Source: Opitutaceae bacterium (lineage in GTDB: Bacteria; Verrucomicrobiota; Verrucomicrobiia; Opitutales; Opitutaceae). Taken from it: a stretch of DNA of 64,000 bases. Below are positions 28,619 to 36,457 of the stretch, piece after piece. Location of the stretch: assembly GCA_028284385.1 (NCBI GenBank), contig JANQRT010000010.1, forward strand, positions 84,771 through 148,770. The letters are read 5' to 3'. Under the pieces are notes generated by a model. It worked only from the letters and a program-made list of their open reading frames with translations. It made no database searches and was not told the DNA's origin. A program made the position numbers and the translations under genes. Position 1 is the stretch's first letter. The number at the start of each line of letters is the position of its first letter.

Positions 28619-28736
28619 TCCCACTTGCGGGAATATCCTAAAAACATAACGAAAAGCTAGCATCGCTTCAAAAAATTATCTCCTTCATGAACAAGCAGTT
28701 ATACGGCATGAAATAAGAGTTGGCATGGTGGTTGCA
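28619..28736 (+). promoter_or_regulatory. Sigma54-type promoter with upstream palindrome before small membrane protein 1
   Basis: A -24/-12 element TGGCATGGTGGTTGCA at 28721-28736 fits the RpoN consensus TGGCAYRN4TTGCW exactly in spacing. Eighty-nine bases upstream lies the partial palindrome TCCCACTTGCGGGA (28619-28632), at the distance expected for an enhancer-binding activator site. Both elements and their spacing recur before the paralog at 36001. Confidence 0.65.
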
Positions 28737-28781
28737 TAAAGAAACCCATCTAGACACTAACAAATGAAAAATAGGGATATC

Positions 28782-29096
28782 ATGAAAGCAACTACACTAA
28801 GCATAGGGGGAGCAATCGCCACTTTGAGTATTCTAAACATTTCCTTCGCTAAGGTCTTTGGCGGGAATCTCGCCGGAAGCGCCGAGTTCGCAGCCTTCGC
28901 CGCGAGCATAGCAACCATAGCGACGATCTTCGCTCTTGTCTACATCGACTACAGGAACGTAAATCGCGCCAATCAGTATCTTTTATCACGTCTTAAAATA
29001 AGGAATACAATAACAGATCGAGTTGACAGCTTAAGAGGCAATAGGGAGCTACACAAAGATCGCGCGATTGAGGCAATTCAGAGAGACGCCGCTTGA
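28782..29096 (+). CDS. Small two-helix membrane protein 1 of unknown function
   Basis: 104 residues from the ATG at 28782, which is preceded by TAGGGATATC; the open frame extends to 28764 but the paralog is conserved only from this point. Two hydrophobic helices (LSIGGAIATLSILNISFA and AAFAASIATIATIFALVYI) are followed by a basic tail (DYRNVNRANQYLLSRLKIRN). The paralog at 36001 shares the first 20 codons almost unchanged at the DNA level, as well as the helix-2/tail motif and the AA ending. Expression is expected from the sigma54-type promoter. It is divergent from the PadR::ADOP relic, as the paralog is from PadR-D. No known family was recognised. Confidence 0.7.
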   Translation: MKATTLSIGGAIATLSILNISFAKVFGGNLAGSAEFAAFAASIATIATIFALVYIDYRNVNRANQYLLSRLKIRNTITDRVDSLRGNRELHKDRAIEAIQRDAA

Positions 29097-29191
29097 CAGC
29101 TTCTCAATTGGCCACAATCGAGAGATCTTCACTCGTTTCGAAAGGCGTGATTTCGCTGGAATAGGGCAATATCATCACGCCTGCAATACGC

Positions 29192-29311
29192 TCATTCCGC
29201 ACAACTAGAATCCATGGATTGGATACGTCCAGAGCGTTTCGCAGGCAGATAACTGGCAGTCAAAGCAAGAAGAAGAAGAAACAAAGGAATCAAGGGAACA
29301 ACCGCTTTACC
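29192..29311 (-). pseudogene. Relic of an ADOP permease C-terminus
   Basis: The minus strand encodes about 39 in-frame residues ending ALTASYLPAKRSGRIQSMDSSCAE and then a stop, a clear match to the ASYLPARRAVxVDPLEALRAE terminus of the intact ADOPs. A TAG interrupts the frame just upstream at about 29312. The 29097-29458 intergenic region holds nothing else recognisable apart from this relic. Confidence 0.75.
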
Positions 29312-29458
29312 CTAGAAGAGGAAACAAGACACCATGAATCTGACAGGTGCGGAATCCGCCGAGATAGAACAGAACCTATCCTAAAATATCGAGTAGCGTT
29401 GCTGCTAGCGAAATGGGTTCTGGATTTTCGCAAGGAAATTTGTTGGGTTGAGTTCCAA

Positions 29459-32134
29459 CTAATCAAGTCTCAATGTTTCCATCGGATGAATACGAGAGGC
29501 TTTCATGGCTGGTAGGTAGCTGGCCAATAGCGAGACGACGAAAAGAAAAACCGTAATGAGCGTATAGACCAAGAAGTCAGTCGACTCGACTTGGTAGAGC
29601 ATGGCAGCAAGGAACCGGCTCAGGGCCAAAGCTCCTACAAGACCCAAACCTAGACCAATCGCCGTTTTCCGTAGAGCTCGCTTAAAGAATAACTTCACGA
29701 TCTCGCCGCGAGTAGCCCCAATAGCGGCTCGGGTGCCGATCTCTCTCCTCTGGCGAGATACGGAATAAGCCATAACGCCATATATGCCAATCGAAGAGAG
29801 CAGCATGGCGACGATGGCGAAAATGGTGAGCAAGTACATGATGACGCGACGATTGTTAAGCGACTCGTCGACGAAATCGATCAGCGGTCCCGACAGAAAT
29901 ACCGGCAGTTTCGAGTCTAGCTCTCCTACTCGCTTACTCACCTCGGCGACCAGCAGATCCGATCCGATATCGCTTCTGATGAATAGGCTGAAACTTCTTT
30001 GGATCCCATCGTAGATACTGTAATAAGCAAACGGATACCCACGCTCCTCATCGATTCGTTCATGCTGAGCGAACTCAACCACTCCAATAATCTCCGGCCA
30101 ATTCTCCTCATTTGGATCAAGGAAATCGTTAATCAGCTTCCGGCCAATGGGGTTCTCTCCTTTGAAATAAAGATCGACCATTTTCTCATCTATCACGACT
30201 CCTCTTCGCGAGCCTGCTACATCTAGCGGACCGAAAGCCTCTCCTCGCAGAAGCTTGATGCCAAGGGTTTCGAAATAGCCGGGAGACACTCTGGTATTGA
30301 AAGCTAATGGAGGCTTCGCGTTGGGATCCATCTTGCTCCCAGAGTACTGGATGGCTCCACTGCTATAATCGCTATACATAGGAATATCTCTGCCAATTCC
30401 CACCGACTCGACACCAGGCATGGCAGAGACGATTTCTCGTATGCGATCCTGAAATTGGACCACCTTCACATTGTCTTGATACCTCTGTCCAAGGAGCGGT
30501 ATCCGCAAGGTCGTTACATTCGTCGGATCCAATCCGTAGTCGCGCGTGACGATATTGTAGAAGCTATGAATGAGCAAGCCCGCCCCGAGCAGCAATACAA
30601 GGGCAAGAGAAAGCTGTCCACAAACCAGAGCGGAACTGATACGCTGCGATCCTCGGTTTGCCGAGGATCCTCTGGAGCTTTCAGATAAGCCCTTGATAAG
30701 ATTTCTTGAGAACAGGCGGACTGTTGGCATGAAGGAAATGATAAGTCCTGTCAAAATCGCCATGGCCACCATAAAACCTAGCGAGCCTTCGCTAAAAGCC
30801 AAAGGAGGCATGGGAGGCAGTATATCCATGGCATACGTATTGATGAGTCTAATACCTAAAAGACCGAAAAGAATGCCCACGCCAGCCCCGGCCAAGGATA
30901 GTAGCAGGCCCTCGGAAAAAAGCTGCCTACCAATATCCGACATCCTTCCTCCCAGGGCCCTTCTCAAGGTAAACTCCCAATTGCGAGCATTAGCCCTGGT
31001 AAGAGCGAGATTCGAAATGTTGACGCAGCCAATCAGCCATACCAACAAGCCACACACTTGGAGAAGGTAGAGAACATTGCGGACACCCTCAACTCGCTCC
31101 TCCTGTAAGGCGACGATTTTCGTTTCATGGCCGGCGCTTTCCAATATCCCTTTAAGCTGTGCATGGTTTTTAGAGAATTCCTCGTCCCTCGCATCGATCT
31201 GCGATTTTGCCACCGACAGGTCGACGCCCTTCCTCAGCCGCGCTAGCAATTTAGGATCATTCGAATGTCGCTCCAAGGGATCGACATTAGCCGGATCCCA
31301 AGCATAGGCCACGAAGATCTGAGCATGGGGGTAAAGAGCCTCCAAGGAGCGAGGAGCGACGCCACGAACCTCAAAGCGATGCTCGTTTATCATAACCGTC
31401 TGACCTGAAATATTGGGATCCGAAGCGTACCTGTCTTTCCAGTAATTAAAACTGAATACAACCACTCGGTGCTGCCCTCTGATCATGTTCTCTTGGCTGA
31501 AAAAAGCCCCTGTATGCGGGCGGACCCTCAGAACTTGGAAAAAATCCGAAGTCACTGCGAATCCATTAACTCGCTCGACATATCCATCGGCTCCTATATT
31601 CCCCGAGAAAGCTTCAATGAGACCGAAATCGCTACAAGCTTCGACATGCTCCTTTAAATCCAAATACATCGGCACATTGCTTTCGTCTTTCGTCACGCCG
31701 ACTTTCGGATAGGTATTGTATATCTCGACTATCCTTTCGGATTCGGGAAATGGCAGCGGCTTCAGAAGCAGCGTATTGAGCATCGTGAAAATCGAAGCAT
31801 TCCCGCCGATGCAAAGAGCAAGGGTACCGATGATCGCCAGGCTAAATGCTCTGCTCTTGGATAAGACCCGCATCGAATAGCGGATGTCCCGTATCAGATC
31901 CATAACCACACGAGTGCCCCAAGCATCGCGACATTCTTCCTTTAGGCTTTCGGCTCCTCCGAATCTAGCAAGCGCCGCTCGACGGGCTCTTTCTGGCGTC
32001 ATGCCATTTTGGATATATTCTTTTCGCAGAGCTTCTAGATGGTATTGCATCTCCAGCTCGAGCTCGCGTTGCTTTTCGCCGTTGCGAAATAGCGACAGAA
32101 GACGGTTCCTCCACTGCTTCAATAACCTTCCCAT
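29459..32134 (-). CDS. ADOP-family MacB/FtsX-type permease C
   Basis: 891 residues. Prefix QRELELEMQYHLEALRKEYIQNGMTPERARRAALARFGG; TM1 FSLAIIGTLALCIGGNASIF; periplasmic domain with GFAVTSDFFQVLRVRPHTGAFF; central TMs (ILTGLIISFMPTVRLF). C-terminal FtsX half RQRREIGTRAAIGATRGEIVKLFFKRALRKTAIGLGLGLVGALALSRFL, ending LPAMKASRIHPMETLRLD. It is less similar to A, B and D than they are to each other, grouping more with F by the YNTYPxxG motif after TM1. It follows PadR-C by 14 bp. Confidence 0.9.
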   Translation of the reverse strand: MGRLLKQWRNRLLSLFRNGEKQRELELEMQYHLEALRKEYIQNGMTPERARRAALARFGGAESLKEECRDAWGTRVVMDLIRDIRYSMRVLSKSRAFSLAIIGTLALCIGGNASIFTMLNTLLLKPLPFPESERIVEIYNTYPKVGVTKDESNVPMYLDLKEHVEACSDFGLIEAFSGNIGADGYVERVNGFAVTSDFFQVLRVRPHTGAFFSQENMIRGQHRVVVFSFNYWKDRYASDPNISGQTVMINEHRFEVRGVAPRSLEALYPHAQIFVAYAWDPANVDPLERHSNDPKLLARLRKGVDLSVAKSQIDARDEEFSKNHAQLKGILESAGHETKIVALQEERVEGVRNVLYLLQVCGLLVWLIGCVNISNLALTRANARNWEFTLRRALGGRMSDIGRQLFSEGLLLSLAGAGVGILFGLLGIRLINTYAMDILPPMPPLAFSEGSLGFMVAMAILTGLIISFMPTVRLFSRNLIKGLSESSRGSSANRGSQRISSALVCGQLSLALVLLLGAGLLIHSFYNIVTRDYGLDPTNVTTLRIPLLGQRYQDNVKVVQFQDRIREIVSAMPGVESVGIGRDIPMYSDYSSGAIQYSGSKMDPNAKPPLAFNTRVSPGYFETLGIKLLRGEAFGPLDVAGSRRGVVIDEKMVDLYFKGENPIGRKLINDFLDPNEENWPEIIGVVEFAQHERIDEERGYPFAYYSIYDGIQRSFSLFIRSDIGSDLLVAEVSKRVGELDSKLPVFLSGPLIDFVDESLNNRRVIMYLLTIFAIVAMLLSSIGIYGVMAYSVSRQRREIGTRAAIGATRGEIVKLFFKRALRKTAIGLGLGLVGALALSRFLAAMLYQVESTDFLVYTLITVFLFVVSLLASYLPAMKASRIHPMETLRLD

Positions 32135-32148
32135 ACCCCTGATGGTTT

Positions 32149-32478
32149 CTATGCGTTTTTGAGAACCGTGTTCACGGCAGCAGAAAACGTCTGCCAGCTC
32201 TCAGTCTCAGCCTGCAAATAGGCTTTGCCTTCTTTGGATAATGTATAGACTTTTACGGGACGCTTTCCGTCCTCGACCAGCCATTCGGACTCTATCAAGG
32301 CCTTGTCCTCTAGACGGTGGAGCGAAGGGTAAATAGAGCCCTGCTGCACTTTCAGGACATCTTCACTGATCTGTTCAATGCGACGAGCAATCGCATAACC
32401 ATGACGTGGACCGGTTTCCAACACCCGCAAGACTAGCAGATCCAAGGTCCCCTGGAGGAGATCTTTCCTTTTACTCAT
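32149..32478 (-). CDS. PadR-family transcriptional regulator C
   Basis: 109 residues. Core LLQGTLDLLVLRVLETGPRHGYAIARRIEQISEDVLKVQQGSIYPSLHRLEDKALIESEW, wing RPVKVYTLSKEGKAYLQAE, and a final dimerisation helix. Its start codon touches a long inverted repeat (TATGTAGAAT / ATTCTACATA), so repressor binding would cover the translation start as well as the promoter. First gene of the unit with permease C. Confidence 0.92.
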   Translation of the reverse strand: MSKRKDLLQGTLDLLVLRVLETGPRHGYAIARRIEQISEDVLKVQQGSIYPSLHRLEDKALIESEWLVEDGKRPVKVYTLSKEGKAYLQAETESWQTFSAAVNTVLKNA

Positions 32479-32526
32479 ATGTAGAATTTCATAATAGTAG
32501 TTATTCTACATATAATTACTGTCAAG
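32478..32526 (-). promoter_or_regulatory. Operator-like inverted repeat of PadR-C
   Basis: Perfect 10-bp arms TATGTAGAAT (32478-32487) and ATTCTACATA (32503-32512) with a 15-bp spacer. A second, weaker repeat (GTAGTTAT / ATAATTAC) overlaps the right arm. A TTGACA -35-like hexamer on the minus strand lies at 32520-32525. Confidence 0.6.
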
Positions 32527-32668
32527 GCATTTTATGCTAGTTTCGATTCTTAGAACTCATGGCTCATACCACTCTTCGAGTTCGAAGTGGAGACGATGAA
32601 CTCCCTTTTGAGAGCTGATGACCGATACAGTTAGCTTCGCGACTGACAGTACCGATAGCGCTTAGTTT

Positions 32669-35305
32669 TCATTCCGCCCTTAAGGTCTCGATAGGGTCGA
32701 CCCTAACCGCCCGGCGAGCGGGCAAATAGCTAGCGACCAGCACAACGGATAGCAGAAACAACGCCGCCAAAGAAAAGGTCAGAGGATCTAATGTTGTCAC
32801 ATCGAACAATCGGTCTTTAAGAAATCGAGTTAGAAAAATCGAAGCAAGCAGCCCTATTCCCAAACCGATACCTGCCTTCCAAAGACCTTGATGTAGGATC
32901 ATTTTCAATACGATTCCTCGACTTGCTCCAATGGCAGATCGAATTCCAATCTCCCGCTGGCGTTGCTGCACATCATAAAGTAGAACGCCGTAGATACCGA
33001 CAGCGGACAAAACCAAAGCCAATCCCGCAAATACGCCGGAGAGCAAAGTGATGCCCTTTCGATCCAGATGAAGCTGATCCAGCGAAACGTCCAACGAGCT
33101 CGGATTAATCCAGTTTAATTGCGGGTGTAGTTCCTTCAATTCCGCCCTAACCTCCCTCGCCAAAGGATCAAGGGAGCGTTGAGTTCGCAGTACTAGGGCC
33201 CAAGACCGATCAGTAAATTGATCGCAACAGGCATAGACTATCGGAATCCCATCTCGTTCTTGCAGTCCTTGGAAATTCGCTCGCTTCGCCACGCCAACTA
33301 CTCGTGGCCAGACTTTTGTCGTCGGCGTTAGACCGCTACCTCTCACCGTCATCATCTCCGTTCTCAGCGCGCTTTCGCCATCCAAGTATGTCTCAACGAA
33401 TGCTTCATCGACGATAAAGGTATCGAGTTCATCCTCCCCTTCATAAAATGATCTACCTTTCGTAATAGGAATGCCCATCGTATCGAAAAATGCGCTGGAC
33501 ACATACATTATCAGGATTGGCAATGGATCCCTTTCCGTTTCGGTTTGCCTAGCTCGCAGAACCAAGCGACCCGTGTAGTGCTGGGTTCCCACCAGACTCC
33601 CGCTTTTCAAAAAGCATGCCTTTTCCACGCCAGGAATTTGCAGCGTCGTCTGAACTATCTTTTTTCTTAAGCCTATCCTTTCATGCGAACGCGCATCCGG
33701 AAACGGCATACTCATTCTTCCCTGCACAAGACTGGATTGATCGAATCCCGGATCGACAGACAAGACGTTGCTAAAGCTTCTGAACAGCAATCCCGCTCCA
33801 ACAAGCAATATGAAAGTGATGGCGACCTGGGACACCACCAGGCCATTGCCAAATCCCCGAGCGCTTTTATCAGTAGATGAACTCCTCGAATTTCTATCCA
33901 ATTTTTGGATACGACCCGACTTCCAAAGTAAAATGAATGGAACAAGGGACATGATGAGAGTGATCGCTAGGGCAGGGGTCAAAGTCGAAACGAATAAGGC
34001 ATCTCCCAGCTGCAAAGGCGCTTCATTGGGATCGATAACAGTCATATAGCGATTTACGAATCGGATGCTAGCCCAGCTCAACGCAAGTCCCGCCAAAGCT
34101 CCGCAGAACGAAAGTAAAAAGCATTCGCATAACATCAGGCGAATCAGAGGAAGCTTGCCTGCTCCAAAAGAATGTCTCAACGAAAGCTCATTGCATCGTC
34201 TCATAGCTCTCGCCAGCAAGAGATTCACAATATTGATACACCCGACCAAAAGCACTAAAAGAGCCCCTCCCTGCAGGAGCAGCAACCTTGCCTTGTAGGG
34301 ATTGGGCTTCCCCAGCAAAAACGGTCTTGGAATGCTTTCAAAATGAGTGCGCTCTTCCACGCTGCTATTCTCAAGATGATAGCGTTTCTCGATCTCAAGC
34401 AATTGGGTGTAGGCCTGCTCACGGGTTACGCCTGGCTTTAGTCTACCCCAAAGATCGGATCTACCCAAACGCGGGTTGTTCCCAAAGTTATCCCTTATGG
34501 AATGAGGTCTGAAAAAATCGATTCGCCTGTCTAAAACCTCCAAACTTCGTGGCGCTACGCCGATAATCACTCTCTCCCCTCTCGCCTTGCCCACAATATC
34601 CGGATCGGATGCGTATTCGTTTTCCCATGTCGTTTGGGTAAGAACTATAAATGGCTCGTCATGCCCCTGAGCTTCCTCATCAGTAAAGAATCGGCCAAGA
34701 ATAGGCTCTACACCCATCAGTTCGAAAAAATCGGGAGTAACGACTAGAGGGGTCTTCCTCTCAGGCCTGCTATGGATGATATTCATCCGCGAAAGAGCGA
34801 TATTCTCGAACATGTCGGCGTTTCGCTTGAAATCGAGATACTGAGCCGTATTCGATGAGCTATGAGATCTAACGCCGCTCTTAGGAACATTAAAGATATG
34901 GACGATTCTCTCGGGATCCTTGAAAGGCAACGGCTCTAAGACTAACCGATATAAAGTCGAGTATACTGTAGTATTCAGTCCAATACAAATGGCGAGCGTA
35001 GCAATTACAGCAAAGCTAAAACCCTTGCTCTTCCAAAGAAGTCGGGTAGAGAATCCAAGATCTCGAAAGGCATGCTCGAGCCAAGTAATGCCCCGAGCTT
35101 CGCGATGTAGCTCACGAATCTTTTCGACGCCGCCGAAGGTGATTCGAGCCTGGCGTCTCGCTTCTTTTTCCGTCATGCCATTGCGAACATTTTCTTCCGT
35201 CAGCAATTCGAGATGATGAATTAGCTCGGCATCGAGATCCTCATCTAGACTCGATTTGCTAAAGATCGCCCGAAATCGGGCAAGAAGCCTTAAAACCCAT
35301 CCCAT
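32669..35305 (-). CDS. ADOP-family MacB/FtsX-type permease D
   Basis: 878 residues from the ATG at 35305; a TTG at 35314 overlapping the PadR-D stop is an alternative start. Prefix SSLDEDLDAELIHHLELLTEENVRNGMTEKEARRQARITFGG; TM1 FSFAVIATLAICIGLNTTVYS; periplasmic VVTPDFFELMGVEPILGRFF. The shorter periplasmic domain lacks a few residues after IVGKA compared with A and B. C-terminus RQREIGIRSAIGASRGIVLKMILHQGLWKAGIGLGIGLLASIFLTRFL and YLPARRAVRVDPIETLRAE. It contains the 57-nt tract identical to permease B (32840-32896). The closest living relative of the fused relic at 28177-28548 is this PadR/ADOP unit. Confidence 0.9.
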   Translation of the reverse strand: MGWVLRLLARFRAIFSKSSLDEDLDAELIHHLELLTEENVRNGMTEKEARRQARITFGGVEKIRELHREARGITWLEHAFRDLGFSTRLLWKSKGFSFAVIATLAICIGLNTTVYSTLYRLVLEPLPFKDPERIVHIFNVPKSGVRSHSSSNTAQYLDFKRNADMFENIALSRMNIIHSRPERKTPLVVTPDFFELMGVEPILGRFFTDEEAQGHDEPFIVLTQTTWENEYASDPDIVGKARGERVIIGVAPRSLEVLDRRIDFFRPHSIRDNFGNNPRLGRSDLWGRLKPGVTREQAYTQLLEIEKRYHLENSSVEERTHFESIPRPFLLGKPNPYKARLLLLQGGALLVLLVGCINIVNLLLARAMRRCNELSLRHSFGAGKLPLIRLMLCECFLLSFCGALAGLALSWASIRFVNRYMTVIDPNEAPLQLGDALFVSTLTPALAITLIMSLVPFILLWKSGRIQKLDRNSRSSSTDKSARGFGNGLVVSQVAITFILLVGAGLLFRSFSNVLSVDPGFDQSSLVQGRMSMPFPDARSHERIGLRKKIVQTTLQIPGVEKACFLKSGSLVGTQHYTGRLVLRARQTETERDPLPILIMYVSSAFFDTMGIPITKGRSFYEGEDELDTFIVDEAFVETYLDGESALRTEMMTVRGSGLTPTTKVWPRVVGVAKRANFQGLQERDGIPIVYACCDQFTDRSWALVLRTQRSLDPLAREVRAELKELHPQLNWINPSSLDVSLDQLHLDRKGITLLSGVFAGLALVLSAVGIYGVLLYDVQQRQREIGIRSAIGASRGIVLKMILHQGLWKAGIGLGIGLLASIFLTRFLKDRLFDVTTLDPLTFSLAALFLLSVVLVASYLPARRAVRVDPIETLRAE

Positions 35306-35310
35306 GACGG

Positions 35311-35658
35311 TCAAGCTTCTCCTTTAGAAGGATCGAGCATTCTGCCGATGATGCTCGAAATACGTTCCCAGTTTTCCGTATCCACTTCGAGACGACGACG
35401 ACCTCGTCTGGTAATCTTGTAGAACTTGGCCTTGCGATTGTTATCGGAGACGCCCCATTCGGCATCTATCCACTTTCCTTGCTGGAGGCGCACGAGAGCG
35501 GCGTAAATAGTACCCTGGTTTAGAAGAATGTCCCCTTCCCCCATTTGCTCGATGCGACGCGCAATGCCAAACCCATGAAGCGGCCCCATCGAAGCCAGCG
35601 TCTGCAGTACCATCAAATCCAAAGTGCCCTGCAATAAATCCAATTTATCTTTTCCCAT
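35311..35658 (-). CDS. PadR-family transcriptional regulator D
   Basis: 115 residues from the ATG at 35658. The frame is open to 35727, but that stretch holds the operator palindromes and the relic copy confirms this start position. Core LLQGTLDLMVLQTLASMGPLHGFGIARRIEQMGEGDILLNQGTIYAALVRLQQGKWIDAEW, with Ala in place of Pro in the usual SLYPAL wing entry. Wing KAKFYKITRRGRRRLEVDTENWERI. It is adjacent to the permease D start and divergent from small membrane protein 2, so it could also affect that gene. Confidence 0.9.
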   Translation of the reverse strand: MGKDKLDLLQGTLDLMVLQTLASMGPLHGFGIARRIEQMGEGDILLNQGTIYAALVRLQQGKWIDAEWGVSDNNRKAKFYKITRRGRRRLEVDTENWERISSIIGRMLDPSKGEA

Positions 35659-35667
35659 AGCTTTTCC

Positions 35668-35712
35668 TGTGGTTTTGCCACATGAAGATAGGTTTCCTGT
35701 GGCTTGTCCACA
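35668..35712 (-). promoter_or_regulatory. Tandem operator-like palindromes of PadR-D
   Basis: TGTGG-N5-CCACA occurs twice, at 35668-35682 and 35698-35712, with centres exactly 30 bp apart. The relic at 28548 keeps only one, as TGTGG-N5-CCACG. Confidence 0.7.
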
Positions 35713-35837
35713 TAAAAATCGGAACAAAATTTTTATTATTCGGGCGCTTAGCCAGATACCATAACTGGTATTCCTCCGATTTAAATGAAGTTACTCGAGG
35801 TCTCTACTCTCGTATCTCGAAAATGGGACTCGCAGCA

Positions 35838-35955
35838 TCCCACTTGCGGGAATGTCTAAGCATTAAGGGGAAGGGGAATCAATTCGAATTAAAATTATCT
35901 TTCTCATAGACAAATGCTTACAACTTATTGAATGAGAGTTGGCATGGCGATTGCA
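35838..35955 (+). promoter_or_regulatory. Sigma54-type promoter with upstream palindrome before small membrane protein 2
   Basis: The -24/-12 element TGGCATGGCGATTGCA is at 35940-35955. The same TCCCACTTGCGGGA box as before paralog 1 is at 35838-35851, again 89 bases upstream. The 342 bp between PadR-D and small protein 2 otherwise contain only the PadR-D operators. Confidence 0.65.
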
Positions 35956-36000
35956 ATAAGAGATTCATCGAAATTCATAAAATTCAACTATAGGGATATC

Positions 36001-36318
36001 ATGAAAGCAACTACACTAAGCATAGGAGGAGCAATCGCCGTTTTGGGTATTACAATCTCCTCTTTGGCAATAAACTCTAGCCATAGCTTGGCTGGCGGAT
36101 CTGAATTCGCAATCTTGGCAGCCAGCCTGGCTACCGCAGCAACCTTCATCGCTCTGGTCTACATTGACTTCAAAAATGTAGCTCGCGCCAATCAATACTC
36201 ATTATCGCGTCATGCAAAAAGGAATACAGCCTTTACAAGCGCAGACCTCGCGAGAAAGCGAGAAGTGCCAAACGAGAAAAGCGCTACTCGAACGGCTTCT
36301 CAGCTAGATGCAGCTTGA
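36001..36318 (+). CDS. Small two-helix membrane protein 2 of unknown function
   Basis: 105 residues from the ATG at 36001. An upstream in-frame start at 35932 would place the sigma54 promoter inside the gene, so it was rejected. Two membrane helices (LSIGGAIAVLGITISSLAI and FAILAASLATAATFIALVYI) precede the tail motif DFKNVARANQYSLSRHAKRNT shared with paralog 1. The final residues (LDAA) also resemble it. A TAGGGATATC sequence provides the ribosome-binding region, identical in both paralogs. Location between two PadR/ADOP units and duplication together with PadR-D suggest a functional link with these permeases, but no role can be assigned. Confidence 0.7.
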   Translation: MKATTLSIGGAIAVLGITISSLAINSSHSLAGGSEFAILAASLATAATFIALVYIDFKNVARANQYSLSRHAKRNTAFTSADLARKREVPNEKSATRTASQLDAA

Positions 36319-36457
36319 TGGTCGTCAATTAAGCTAGGGACTCTTGCGGAAGCTTGCAAAGCTTCCGAAAGCGGTTCTAGGGACGGCAACCCTTCCGTTC
36401 ATTGCCCGAATGGAAATCTATTCGAGCTGGAGGCGATCCCATTCTCTTCTCGTTAAA

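Noticed and set aside
35932..36000. Upstream start for small membrane protein 2
   Set aside because: It would translate through the sigma54 promoter; similarity to the paralog begins at 36001.
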